Shown: in pieces, positions 24,000-36,700 of the stretch
Layout of the letters: every line of letters starts with the position of its first letter
Numbering within the stretch: the stretch's first letter is position 1
Source: Sarcocystis neurona
Lineage: Eukaryota; Apicomplexa; Conoidasida; Eucoccidiorida; Sarcocystidae
Length of the DNA: 64,000 bases
Assembly: GCA_000727475.1 (NCBI GenBank)
Contig: KL647315.1
Location: forward strand, 7,528-71,527
Direction of reading: 5' to 3'
Notes under the pieces: generated by a model
The model's input: only the letters and a program-made list of their open reading frames with translations
Told to the model about the DNA's origin: nothing
Databases searched by the model: none
Translations under genes and position numbers: made by a program

Positions 24000-24275
24000 G
24001 GCAATATATACATATACGCATGTATATCTGTAAATGGACGTGTATACAGCTACCTTGTACGCAGGCATATAGAGACAGAGATAAACATCGCTGGAAGAGC
24101 AGACTCCTGTATACATAGAAGAAGCCTGTGATCACGGTGCTTGGACGTTTCGTAGCAGCTAGCTGCGGCTATACAGCGGTGGAAGAAGAGCAGAGGTCTG
24201 TATATAAAAAACAATGAGCACATCACGCATATATATACCTATGCATTTATATATATATATATATATATGTGTACG
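24000..24275. repeat. TA microsatellites downstream of the C2 gene
   Basis: A (TA)n run at about 24248-24268 sits ten bases beyond the stop codon of the minus-strand C2 gene, so it lies in its 3' untranslated region or just past it. Another TATACATATAC-type patch lies at 24005-24035. Confidence 0.8.
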
Positions 24276-24277
24276 AG

Positions 24278-27200
24278 TCATATGCGCATGGTGCTTGGAA
24301 TTGGTGTACCAGCAAGCTGATCGAGAAGAATGACGCAGTCTCCAACTAGCTCCTCCGCTCCCCCTCCTTGCGGATCGACCCGCAAGACGCAGAGACGCAG
24401 GCCGCCTTCTCTCTTCAGAATTTCAAAAGAAAACATTTCGTTAAAGTAGCAGCAATTTTGTCGCATGGGCGCTGGCTGCGTCTCAATCACCTGCTGCTGG
24501 CACTCCAGGTGGACTTTGTACATCTGTGCTGCAGCCACACACGTCTCCCAACACCCCGCACAGAAGAGGCAATGAGGCAATCGGAGCTACAGACGCGACG
24601 CCAGCGAGCAGCAGCGGCAGCCGCAGCGGCAGGGCATGCGGCGGCAGCATTTGCAGTGGGGGACCCGCACGCACGAGAACAAGATCCGTGAGTTTCAGCA
24701 AAACCCGCAAGTGAAGGCACAGCAGCAGCACCAGGGGGACACCAGCAGAAGACAGCCAGTAATACCGGCAGGGGATACGCACTCCCAGCAACAGTGTCTG
24801 CTGTAGTTAAGGCAGCAGTGGCCCTCCAGACGTGCAGCTGCAGCAGCAGCTGCCGAAGCGGGCAGGAGACGCAGCAGCAGCTGCAGCAAGCGCGCGGGGG
24901 GCAAGAAACAGCAGCAGACGCAGTGTCAGCAGGACTTTCCGCAGAGGCTGCAGCAGTTCCCCAGTCGCAGCGGCAGGGGGGCATACACGTGAAAGAGCCC
25001 GAGCAGCGGCAGCTGAGTTCTTCCTGCCGAGCAGGAAACAGGGCAGGGAGACACACAGCATTATTTTGCATGCAGCAGAGGACGAAGGCTACCAGAGCAG
25101 AGAAATCCACTAAAAACAGCGCCAGCACGAACAACAGCAGGAGCCGCCTGCAGCCGCTTTGGAAGAGTTCAGCGCAGCAGCAGCAGCAGCGTGGTCCTCA
25201 CTCCAGCAGCGAGAGCAGAATGATAGCTGCAGCAAGCGTGCTCTCTCCTTCCCTAGCGGCAGAGTCCTACTAGCAGCAAAGTGAGAGTTCTGGTTCAGAG
25301 GAGAAAACAGGAGGGGCAAGCGTGCTCTTGCGCAGCCAGGTAGCAGCAGCAGCAGCTGTCAGGGCAGCCAAGCAGCAGCAGCAGCCAGGGCAGCCAAGCA
25401 GCAGCAGCGGCAACAGTCAGGGCAGCCAAGCAGCAGCACCACCAGTCATGGCGTTGAGTAACAGCAAAGTCACAACAGCAGGCGGCGGCACCAGGTGGCC
25501 GCAGCAGCAGCAGGCGTTACCGGGTGCCTCGACGCAGATAGACTGATCAGCTGCACGCTGGAGTGAGACGACTTGAACCGTCAACTTGCTCTCTTCGCCC
25601 TGAGCACGCGCACAGCAGATCAAATTATTTGCGCCTTTAAGAATGGAGGAAACGTCTCCCTCTGTGCCGTACAGACACCTGCCTCGCTACCCGCGCAGAC
25701 ATATAAACCACCTAGGCACACATGCAGCCAGTATGCCGACTTCATACGTAGACTCACATGATATAAACATATATACATGTGCATATCCATATATATATAT
25801 ATATCTGTGTGTGTACCAGAATATATCAGAATATGCATATATATATATATGCATATACATCTATTTATATATATGTATGTATATTGTATACGTTATATGA
25901 GCCTGTAGTGTGCTTCTGCGTGATCCAATCCACGTATTTCTTCAAAAGTTGACAACTGACTGCGTGCCTCTCCAATTACCTCTCCGCGTAGAAATCTCTC
26001 CATGTACACACGTGCATATATATATATATATATGGATACATAAATATGTTCGTACGTATATATACACAGAGTAACAGTGTGAATATATACATATAGACAT
26101 AGATAAGAAGCCTACTTTTACACGCAGAAGGAGGGGGCGTCACTCAGAGAGGACGCCTACGAAGTCAGCAACGACTTGTGCGTATAAAGAATAGCATACA
26201 GAGACACACATATGCGTACGCGTGTTTGTATACATATATGTGTATATGTGGGAGACACACATCTGTGTATACATGTTTGTACATCTACACATGCATATAT
26301 AGAGACAGAGAGAGATAGAGAGATATACAGATAGAGAGACACAGATAGATAAATACTGATAGATAGATGTAGATACACGTGTATACAGATTGATAGATAT
26401 AGATGGATAGATAGATATAGATAGATAGATAGATATAGATAGACAGATATAGGTAGATAGATAGATGCAGTAGACACAGACGTGTCTGTTTTCACATCTT
26501 TCAAAATAAATAAAATTATACACGTAAAGGTGTGTGCAGATAGCTTGAAGTGAGCTCGACTCACAAGGACCGCAGCAGGATTTCGTTCTATATTTTGAAG
26601 ATTTGCTTCGGCCTGCTGCAGCATGCGCTCCGTCGCTTCCACTTCCGAGTGTGCTGTGTCCAGCACCGCAGCCAACTCCCTTCGCTAGACGCAGCAAGCA
26701 CATGCCACGGGTACCACTGGCAGCAGCAGCAGCACCAACACTGCCAGCAGGGGGACACGGGGCAGCGGCAGCAGCAACAGCAGCACTTGATGCCGCAGCG
26801 GGACAGAGAGTAGCCCTCTCTGTCGCAGCAGCAGGGCGAGCAGCTAACCCTTTGTAGCAGCAGCAGCAGGAGCAGGCGAGCAGCTGCAGAAACAGTCCCA
26901 AGACATGCAACAGCAGCAACACTGCAGCAGCAGCTGCTCTGCAGCAACAGCAGTGCGCGCAGCAAACAGCAGTACCAGCGCTTTCGTCTTCGTTAGAGAA
27001 AAAAACGCACAGCAGCGACAGCAGGAGCAAGTGCAGCGGCAAGCGCGAAACCTCAGCAGCGCTGCCGAATGTAGCGCAACACGCACAGCTTGCCACAGCA
27101 GCAGAGGGACCGGTAGCACCGGCAGTCGTAACAAGAGTGCAAGCCGCCGCATACCGCCAAAAGAAGGCAGCAAACAGACAGAGACGCCACAAATGGCAAC

Positions 27201-30200
27201 ACAATCCTCAGGAGAAGTCAGGCTAATAGCAACAGCAGCAACAGATACCTCAGTTCAGCAGCAGGAATGGCAGTAGTCATCGAGACACGTCGGAGCGGCA
27301 GTAACACCAGCAACAGAACAGGAACGAGAAGGGAGACCTCAAACGATCGAAGGTCGAGCTGCAGCAGCAGCATGAGCAGGAGCAGGAGCAACTGCGGCAG
27401 CAGCCGCCAGGACAGCACACTTAGCAGCTGCAGTAGTCGCAGCAACCGCGAAAGCCGACCCGGTTGCAGAAGTAAGACGAGGAAGAGCAGCACAAATAGG
27501 AGAAGGCCGACAAAGGAGCAGCCGGCGCCGCAGCGCTAACAGCATACCGTTGGGAAGTGGATCAGGAGTAGTAGCAGCAGTAGCAGCAACAGCAGCCCTG
27601 GCAGCAGGAGGGGCATTCCTGGTTCTAAACCAGCAGCAGGCGTGCGGCCTCAAGAGCAAGCGCAAGCAAAGCTAACAGAATAACCCACAGACAGACTTCC
27701 GCATGCTGGGGCAGCCAGTGACAGAGCCAGTATGTAGAGCACTCTGCTGCAGACAGGAGGTTCAAAATTACAATGACGCGTACTTACTCGCTTCATATAA
27801 GACTCGATAAAAGTTCTACCTGCTACGTAGTTTGTGCCCGTCACCGAGTAGGAGGAAAGCGCAGCAAAAATACGCCGGACCATCTCCTCATCGTACGTGC
27901 GTGGGGAGCGCTGCAACGGCCACAGGGTCAACAAACACACTCTTCCTTGTATATAAATGTGTGTGTACACATATACACATTAGTATGAAGCGCGGCGACA
28001 GTACATACGCACACAGAAATAGAGTCTACGTTTTGGCGGCGAAACATACGTGTTCCTGTAGATATACGTTTATATAGGCTGCTGAAGCGAAACAAACAGA
28101 GGTGTACAATACGTACATAAAGGCGCCGTTATACATTTTCACCAGGGGGAGATACTCTTGTTGACGTCGGTGTCTTTATGCAGATTTCTGAAGCAAAAAA
28201 AGGCTTGTACACATACGTGTATATATATACTCATGCGTGTTATGTTTCCGAGGCACGTATTCACGTAAATACCTACGTGTCCACATTTTACACTGCAAAC
28301 ACACATATCTGCACATACGCACACGTGCATATTCTTCGGCGTACAGACACGTGCGTCTACGTCCATACACACCGACGTGGGTTCATTTATATCTCCCTAT
28401 CTATCTACATATATAGATAGATCCACATATATGGACGTGTCTGATACACATAAGTGGATAGACGAAAGTATAAGGACAGAGACAGACAAACGCACACATC
28501 CATTTGTACGTGTGCATGCGGCAGAGGCATACCTGTGCAAAATTTATACGTACGCGTATCTAAGGCATATATATATATATATATGGCAAGGGGTGCTATA
28601 CACACATATCGATCCTAGTGTATACATCCTCAATTTTTGTTTGATGAACTCTTTTTTCGGCCGTGGCCCGTGCACAAAGTAACGGCAGTCGCGTACACCT
28701 CTGCGTACATGTGTGTGCATAGGTGGATACGTCTGGCTCAGGAACTGCGGAGTAGGCGAGCTGCGAGTTCTCGAAAAGCCGGGAGGCGTAGAGAAAGCGT
28801 CGCTAGACTTATGAAGTGTTTACCCATATGCGTATACGCGTATATATACCTACACATGCGTACGTTCGTATGAATACGTACACACGTGTATGTGCAGAGG
28901 TGTAGTACTCACCGGATTGCGTTCTACACACACTGTATATGCGTGCTTGTAAACCTACGTCCATGAGTACATACACACGGCGATACACACATGCACCGCA
29001 TACCTGCAACACGGGGTAGAGGCCTCCTTAACGTTCTCTTCTACCGCCAACATTGGTGAGAAGCAAAGCAGCGCGCAGCACTGCCGTTAGAAAAGTAGGG
29101 TGTTTCCCTGTGTTTATACAGGGATTCATATACCTAGGTGCAACACGTATGTATATATATATATACCTACGCGTTTACATATATGTATCTTTGTATTTAT
29201 GAGATACTTGTATTAGGATTTCCGCTTTGATAGAGCGATATATATACGTGAAGGTTTCCTTTGACGTATATCACCAAGATAGTAAGATCTGTGGTGGCGC
29301 CACTCACACTAAGGGCGGAGATCCGCTTTTCAACAGGAAAGACACGTACGCATTCACATATATATATATATACACGTACACGCGCTTGAGTATGCGTATA
29401 CATGAGTGTGGAATGCAGCTCATCGACAGGAAACACATCGCAACTATATATTGAGAGAAGAGAGAAAGACCAAGAGAGAGAAGAATACGTATGTATACCC
29501 ACACATGTATAAAAGGATTTTCGCGTCCACTGATACAACAGAACCACCAACAGCCGGACTCCCCACGTGTAACCAGGCCCTCCAGGAACGCGCGCTGGAG
29601 TGTGTAAATACGCGTAATTATGTGCAGACATACATATATGTGTACACAGGATCGGCATAAGTATACGATATCTATATATATAGAGCCACATGCATTTGTA
29701 CATACAAAAGAATGTGTACATATAGGGATGTACAAATATGGGGATATCTACCAACGGATGTCAACAATCGCACGTCCTGGCACAGACAAAAAAGCTACCG
29801 TGCTTGAGCAGTCCGTCGAGGCATGCTAGTGTAAATAGACACATATATGCAAATATGTCAGAAGTTCTATAGGTATGTTGCATCTAGAGAGGCATCGCCG
29901 CAGCACGTACATATACATATATACATATATATATATATGTATACATACATATACATACACATACCTGTATATATTTACCCACGTGCACACTTACACATTT
30001 GAATAGTCTCGCGTATGCGTATGTATATACATATATAAAAACATATGTGCACTACGTGAAGGCACACACATGCGTGTCGCATAAATGTGTGCTTATCAAA
30101 GAGTAGCGTCTGCTTCGGACTACGAGAAAAAGTTGCTGCATCGGCTTACTCTTAAGCGTGTGAGCAGCTCGTCGAGGGAGAGGTAGGTGTCCGGTGTAAT

Positions 30201-31787
30201 GCCAACTTTTGCGAAGTCCTTGTAGAGGATCTGCCTGACGAAAAGGTAGAGCATCGGAAATGCCTTTCAAAGGAGAGGTCTCAAAACGACATAATCAGGC
30301 AAAGACAATTACTAAAAAAAAACACGCATCCGCATATATGCAAACACAAGAACTGAGTTTGTTTCGCATGCATGCGGATTCGATTTGCCTATTATGCCGC
30401 ACAATAAAGCAGCAAAAGACGAGATATTCAGCTGCCCCCTCGTTTGCACAAAATATGCATGTATATACGTACGGGTGGCTCGTGAAGAGCACACACACTG
30501 GCGCTTCTGGTCTCACCGCGTCAATCCTGCATACGACGCAACAAGCCTGGAAGGCGAGCCCCTGCTTTCTATAAGATATCTCTCTGCAACCCACACTAGA
30601 ATTCAGCAGCGGCTGCAATCAATAAAGAACGTATGAATTAGAGCTTCTTCCGCCTGTAGCCCGCAGCGGAAATACAGGAAGCTTGAAAAGGTCGGGCGCA
30701 TACGAAGTGGTACGCAACGGGGAGGACGCGCACAGATCAGCCACGCGATGGCGCATCGGTAATCAGCACGTGGCGCCTGAATTTCTACACTGACGAATCC
30801 ACACGTCTCATCTGTGTGGGCAGGAGACTGGAGTATTATTCGCGAAGACTTAGGTAGAGTCAGCAAGGAAAGAAAGAAGGTCTCGGTGTTCCACAGCACG
30901 TTAGACTGCGACATAGATACCTGTGCACCTGTGCAGAAAAGTAGAAGTAAATAGGCTAAGCTGGTGTCTCACTACCCTGTTACAGAGTCTGGCTACAATG
31001 TGAGAGAACTGCAGTCTATTTGACAAGCACCCTGCCATATCGTATCACACGTCCTTGGAGGTAAGCTGCAGGAAGTCGAAGCAACGGGCGAGAGCAGAGC
31101 AAGTCTACACACGATTAGGTGCACATGTGTATAAGGACGTGCGCAGACTGGTTTTCTGCGTGCGGTCGTAAGGAGTCACGCGTGTGTGTGCGTGCGACCG
31201 CTGCTGCGAAAAATATTCACATGCACACATACAAACGCACACACACACATCTACATACGTGGGCATGTGTGGATGTGTGGACCTCACTGTGCGCGGACCG
31301 GATCTTGTACAGAGAAAATGCCGCAGCGCTACGCGTCTTGACGATTACCACAGCCACTACGAGCACGTACATGTACGATTAGGAAGCTTCCGCACCCGTA
31401 AAAACATAAGCGTTTACACAGTTGCACAGTCAGAGACCGAAGGCCGCACAGGAAAGACATCGAAGTTTAAATCCCTTTGATTTCAAAGATGGGAACGTTG
31501 TCACTGGGCAAGTGTATACCCGTCGCTTGGACACAAAGGGCCTCTATGCTGGCGTGATTCTACGGCTGGGGCCATTGATGCACGTGATTGTTCAGTGTGC
31601 GAGAGGGAGAACGTCAAAGGCGGCTGCAAGGAAGCAATCACATCTATTCTCATGCAAGTCCCCTCGTACACCTCGTCATACACAGTTTTATGCGTCGCTG
31701 ACTTTTCTGCCTCTTCCAGGATCTCTTTACTTTCCATCACATTCGCCGGCGGGGCGATAAACGCCTCGTCCACCACGTCCGATAAAT
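24278..31787 (-). CDS. C2-domain protein with EF-hand-like and coiled-coil segments, C-terminal 395 residues
   Basis: Seven minus-strand exons join in frame: 31564..31787, 30714..30905, 30150..30263, 27788..27910, 26565..26684, 25521..25686, 24278..24528; the gene continues upstream. The order is: (1) a first C2-like region split over two exons (MRIDVIASLQPPLTFSL and NVLWNTETFFLSLLTLPKS); (2) an EF-hand-like pair (YKDFAKVGITPDTYLSLDEL and EMVRRIFAALSSYSVTG), without classic DxDxDG loops; (3) a 40-residue coiled coil (SEVEATERMLQQAEANLQNI); (4) a clear C2 domain (ESKLTVQVVSLQ, MYKVHLECQQQVIETQ, CCYFNEMFSFEILKREGGLR, ELVGDCVILLDQL); stop 16 residues later. Most phases are 0. Donors include GTAAGT, GTGAGT, GTAAGC and GTAACG; the donor at 30713 (GTACCA) and the one at 31563 (GTAGAA) are weak. 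C2 domains bind phospholipid, often with Ca2+, and in apicomplexans such proteins act in secretion and membrane traffic. That role is inference. Ferlin and DOC2-type proteins were considered; no ferlin-specific domain or terminal membrane anchor is visible. Confidence 0.6.
24590..25520 (+). repeat. (CAG)n block inside the last intron of the C2 gene
   Basis: Plus-strand CAG tracts fill most of the 992-base intron 24529-25520 of the minus-strand C2 gene, so its transcript carries CTG. The plus strand gives Gln/Ala/Ser frames of up to 159 codons (24794-25273), which are discounted because the well-supported minus-strand exons flank this tract as an intron. Confidence 0.75.
25765..26110. repeat. 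TA microsatellites in a C2-gene intron
   Basis: TATACATATATATAT-type runs at about 25767-25890 and 26015-26100 lie inside the 878-base intron 25687-26564. Confidence 0.8.
26220..26500. repeat. GATA/AGAT tetranucleotide microsatellite
   Basis: (TAGA)n/(GATA)n units interspersed with TATAGATAG cover about 26310-26470, after TATG-type repeat at 26225-26300. This is the only tetranucleotide repeat of this kind in the window. It lies in the same C2-gene intron. Confidence 0.85.
26700..27650 (+). repeat. (CAG)n block inside another C2-gene intron
   Basis: Dense plus-strand CAG between the minus-strand exons 26565..26684 and 27788..27910, so the transcript again carries CTG inside an intron. Long Gln/Ala/Ser plus frames and Leu/Cys minus frames across it are discounted. 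Confidence 0.75.
27980..30050. repeat. 2.2-kb intron rich in microsatellites
   Basis: Lies within the interval 27911-30149 between two phase-0 exons of the C2 gene. TA/TG patches occur at about 28215-28240, 28395-28440, 28566-28585, 29140-29190, 29360-29400, 29630-29710 and 29905-30040. A possible small minus-strand exon at about 29010-29085 (acceptor CGGCAG, donor TTGCAG/GTATGC) was left out because its phase does not fit the flanking exons. Confidence 0.55.
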
Positions 31788-33325
31788 CTGCAGAAGCTCG
31801 TATGAACAATTGCATTGCACATAAGGACGAATACACGCATGGAAATATACACACAGCCCTTCCCACTCATTCACGCACGTACACCTACACACATATGTTT
31901 ACACAGGCACACAGAGGACAACATACCACATTCAACGAAGCATGGTCTGCAAAACACTCGATGCAAACGTAAATCACCCCATCGGACGGTGCCACTGGAC
32001 ACTCATACGTAAAGGAGGACGTGCACGGTGAATAGCCCGTTAGTCAGAAATACTGTTTGCGAGGGACCGCAGGGAAACACCGAAAAACGCTTCCTCCTCT
32101 CGAGTTTTACTTGGAATAAGTTTAAGCCTGCGAAACGAATCTCCGATTACGCGAAGCACCTGCGTGGATGGAATATCTTCAAACGGGAAGGTGTCAGAGT
32201 GATTTATGGAGGATAGCGGATGACCGTTGTTGTTACTGAAATGTCGTGTATCAATTGCTTTGTAACGCACTCCCTATCTGGCATCACGAGCATTCGCCTC
32301 CGTGCTTATACACCAGCGCAGGATTAGGGTGGGGAACGGACGTGCAATAAAGGCAATCAACAACGCGTGGACGGTCGCACACGCTAAATATCTTGTGGTT
32401 TTATTGTTTTATGCGTGAGCGCGTGCGCACCCGCGCATCTCCCTGTGAGCTTCTTACTCGTGCAAGAGTGTGCCTACGTATTCACGAACAGTGGTGCTGA
32501 CAGCCTCATTCAATCTTTATGTTAAGTAGCCTTAACACATTTTCTTTGCTCTACCTCGTCAGCAATTATGTATTTGGTGTACTGTCATAGACAGCCACCC
32601 CGCGAAATGAGAACACTTGTGCACACCTAATATCATGCATCCACGTTAATTTACTTGTTCAGTAGTGGTTAGATATCTGTTCGGGCGGGGTAGATCTGTC
32701 TGGATTTCTAATTCTGTAGATGAGTCGCAAGGTGTGCGCGCTCCCCCATATGTACAGAGAGCTATATGTGCTCGGCGGTGCGAACACGCGTAGGTGCCGT
32801 ACGTAGTTACACGTGTGTGCAGTTGAAGAGTTTCCTCACTGACGACCACGTTCCCTTGTCCATGGGTGCAGAAGTGTCTACACACTTGTGGTTTTTTTTT
32901 TTATTCACGACCACATGCCCAAGTGTGTTATCTCGGACCATACAGATATGAAAGCTCTCCTGCTGCCTACTTTCGTGAGTGAAAGTCAAAGGGGAGATGC
33001 AGTGCAGTGCCACACGACGCCCTAGCATTACTTTGAGAAGTCAGGCAGATCGTATAGTCACACATTGTGCAGTGTAGAAAAAGTCAGTTATTGAATGTTG
33101 AATGAGGAGAAGTAAAACTGGTAGAGAGCTAGGCCGGCACGAAGAAAACGAGAAAGATGACGATTACGGTCACGAACTCGTCACTGACAACGCAGTTCGA
33201 CGGAAGCCCACGAAGAGTGGGAGTACAGATCCTTACCCAAGGAAAACGGCGGAAGAAACGATGCCATGGCCATGGGGCAGTACGTCCACCGGAGTTGTTT
33301 CAGCTGATCTCTAAAATTCGTTTAC

Positions 33326-33468
33326 CTGCCCCGCTCGCCTTGGTGTGCGACGTATCCACTGCACGTCTGTGCGACAGCTGTGAATTCGTGTACACCTCCG
33401 ATTGGCCTCCCGATAAACTCCAAACTGGAGACCAAGTCGTGGACCTTTGACCATGAAATTGCACACTT
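33326..33468 (-). CDS. Candidate internal exon, possibly 5' part of the C2 gene
   Basis: On the minus strand a CGCATTGCTAG acceptor is followed by 47 open codons ending at a GGGCAG/GTAAAC donor. The peptide contains CNFMVKGPRLGLQFGVYREA, a non-repetitive, beta-strand-like stretch. It has the same strand as the C2 gene 1.5 kb downstream and could belong to it, but no phase-consistent exon was found in between. Confidence 0.35.
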
Positions 33469-33474
33469 CTAGCA

Positions 33475-33706
33475 ATGCGCATGTGGAACAAGCTAACATG
33501 TTCGAACTGCCGTTGTTCATGTACATTCAGGCCTTATGGGCGTCGTAAGTTGGGAACAGGGTGCGTCGGCCCAGGGATGCACGCTGAATCTATTGTTCTT
33601 CTGCAGTTTTGGCTAATATACAAGTGGGAAGACCTGCCCCGAGACCGGCTCTAGTTGAGGTACGGTGCGAATACGTGCAAGGAATTTTATCGACCGTGTC
33701 TTCAAG
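33475..33706 (+). CDS. Candidate two-exon 5' end of a plus-strand gene with clustered Cys
   Basis: ATG at 33475 opens 23 codons (contains LTCSNCRCSCTF) to a CGTC/GTAAGT donor at 33544/33545. After a 62-base intron with a TTGTTCTTCTGCAG acceptor, exon 33607..33706 continues in matching phase (contains NIQVGRPAPRPALVEVRCEY) to a CAAG/GTGAGT donor. Both donors and the acceptor are near consensus. The next exon was not found; a plus frame at 33764-34009 is open but its phase does not fit. It begins 7 bases from a minus-strand candidate exon, so one of the two may be false. Confidence 0.3.
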
Positions 33707-36700
33707 GTGAGTGAGCGCGCGCCGCCGGCAAGACGGCGCTGTCGGAGGAGGGAGTGACCTCAGATGTGTAAAGGTGGAATGACAACCTTAAGGCATGGAG
33801 AATTTGCTAACTACGCAACTATGCACCCACTTGAAGACGGCCGCGAATATCTACGTGTGCATATGCGCGGATCTTTCTACTGCTGGAAGTTTACTGCGCG
33901 TCCTTGTCCACTTTGCACCGACAGTGCATCTTTTATCAAAAAACACAATTGCATAATGAGGCAGAATTCAGCATTGATGAGACAGCCGCTTATGTGCCGC
34001 GTGCGGTAAATTCTACGCCGCAGAAAAGCTCTCAGCGGACCACGAGATTTCAACCGCCTTTGAACGCCAGGTTGTCGAGACGCAGACAGCCGCAGCGTTC
34101 TCGTACTACTGCTGCTGCAACTCCTGCTGATGTGCACGGCTTGAATATGAAATGCGCACAGTACCAGCCCCCTGTAATAGCCCAACCAAACAGTAAAAGC
34201 AGAGTCCCTTCAGTACACGACTGAGCGTCTAGCGCTACTTTTCACGACAGAAGACATGCTGCCCCCGGCGCGGGTCCACATGTCTTTTCTTCATTGCCGC
34301 ACGTAGGCTGCACAGAGAAGACCAACCTTACGTTGCGTCGTGGCCATTCCTTCCTGACAGTGGTTTTGCTGACTTCCTCATACACCTCCGTCATCTGTTT
34401 CGCGTAGATACACGTCTACGATACAGCGCAGGCACTGGCCAAGAGGCGTGGTGGGAGGAATTCGTACGTGTGTTACCCGTGGAGGCATTTGAATAACCAT
34501 TTCGCTTTTACTTCCCGTATACGTCAAACGACGGTTAATTATTCCGGCACTTATGAATGGGCACGGAACATTATCAACCGTCTAGTCGTGGAGAGGCATG
34601 AATATCCGAGCAGGTAACATCGCACGTCGCAGAGTAAGGCACTCTATGAAAGCGCCGACATACAAGAGCAAACACACTTTCCCGACTAGACATAACTTGC
34701 ATACCCCTGAAAAGTTGACGCTGCCCTAGATGCATTCTTACGTCATCTATACTGAACTGCGTACTGAGGCGACTGTTTAGCGCTCTCGCTAAACAAGTGA
34801 CCTTCTTGCACGTAGACACCCGGGAGGCCTATTCAAACGTCAGAATGGAGCTGCATAGCGCGACGACCTCCCACACCCATTCACCCACTGAACTCCAGTT
34901 GTAAAGTGATCTGTCCTGGAACATTCCATTTTCTGTCAAACGGGTTCATTGAATTTAACCTGCACGTGCGTCGTTCGCGTCTGGTTTTGTAGTCCTTCAC
35001 CGTCAGCTGAATCATATACACACATAGTTATGTACACGTGCGTGTGTACAATGATACCATACGTGTATCATGCACCTTCATGGCCACGCTATGCCATCCC
35101 TCACCTGAACCATGTATCCGGTCAGTGTCTAGGATCTCGCTTGTCGCATTCGCAGTGTTCCACAAGCATATCAACAAGCGTTGTGACAATGTGGTTTGAA
35201 GCATACATGCATACATAGAAGAGCATGAGCGTAGACCCAAGTGCCATGATTCCTGCGCACCATTTCTCTGTCCTAGCAAGGAGTGACCCTCATACGATCT
35301 CTCGTGTCGAAACTCGTCTCTAAGTTATCGTTCTCTCACTGGTACGTATATATTTAAATAGATATGGAAATTTACAGATACCGTTGCAAGTATCATCAGT
35401 AGAGCAAGGAGGTTTAGTACATCATGAAACACGTGCAGCGCCCTCCTCGGAACGAATGGGGTCGCTCAGTAGGGCGCCAGCAGATTAGAAACGTATGAAC
35501 ATTTCCACGGTTATCTGGAGACGTCATCAGGTGCTGGAAAAAAGTGTACGGCTCCCCACAAGTGACTGTATCTGTTGTTTGCGGCACCCTCACTTGTACA
35601 ATCATTGTTGCCGCAAGCACGTGGGAACAAGATAGTTTTTTCCTGTATAAACCATCACTCGGAGGTATTCTCTTTGCATCCACGTCAGTAGTCTTTCTGT
35701 TGTATGGCCTCTACGTCTATCCTTTCGAACTTTTGCGCACCCAATATTTTGGAAAGCTGACCTCTTCGTCGACTTCCCGCGAAGAAATGTCAGACTGCGA
35801 TAGCAGCCTTCAGTAGGATACGCTGATGTTGTATGGAGCAGAATAGCAGCGTTCTGAGGTTTCCGGGGAGTACATATACTGAATTATTCGTTATTATGTT
35901 TCATGTATGGTGCTCACGTTTTTCACAAGTGCGGTAGACATGTTTCGGAAGGATGCCCTCTTTTTCAATTTCTAGCGTAAAGCTGGGCGACTGCGAAGCC
36001 GCCCACCGTAGAACACATGTATGGCGGAATAGCAGCGCATCATGTGAGGCCCGAAACACGGGTCCTTGCTAAATGAGGATATTGAGCGGAACGCCAGGCT
36101 GACTAAACGCTGAGTACAGCCCTCTGAGGCCTCTGCTGTAGAGGATTTTGTCCCAAGGCTGACTTGAGGAGTTGCCTTTGAAGAGGTGTTGCTGTATTAC
36201 CGAGAGACCGGTACAGCGTCCTCCGCACGGATGGGTTGACTTGTCCTTTTGCCTGTCGCCTCGAGTGGTGAAGTCTTCTGCAGGGCGTTTTTGGAAGGCC
36301 GCTTCAAGTCTTGTTTCGGATGTGAATTCCTAGGCATGATTGCGTCCGACAGTGTGGGTGATCTAAGAGGTACTTGGAGATCCGTAATTTAGTGCTTGCT
36401 CCCTGCCGACTATCTCGCGGTCACTAGCGTCGTGCCATGCAGGTTTTCACACGATATCCGCTTGTAAGAAAACCCCCTGGCAGCTGCAGAGCACAGGCTG
36501 CCCAGAATTGCCATACGAATACACGTAGTCCGCAGTTCAGCAATACGTGACTACTCTAGAGGTGACTGTGCACTCAAGGATGATAGTGAGAGTCACTAGG
36601 AGCTCTCCTGGATGGCAGAGGAATGTACTCAATAATCTGAATCGTAATTCTGTATGTCCTAGAGACGCGGTAAATACGACAGCTCGTCCATCGACGTTTG

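Noticed and set aside
26140..27204. 354-codon minus-strand protein
   Set aside because: It reads through GATA and TA microsatellites and CTG tracts; only the 120-base coiled-coil exon 26565..26684, in a different and phase-supported context, is retained.
29010..29085. Small minus-strand exon within the 2.2-kb C2-gene intron
   Set aside because: Splice signals look reasonable, but it ends in phase 2 while both flanking exons require phase 0.
24278..31787. Naming the C2 gene a ferlin or DOC2
   Set aside because: No FerI/FerA/DysF-type segment, no terminal membrane anchor and an EF-hand-like insert between C2 domains. Only the C2 assignment is supported.
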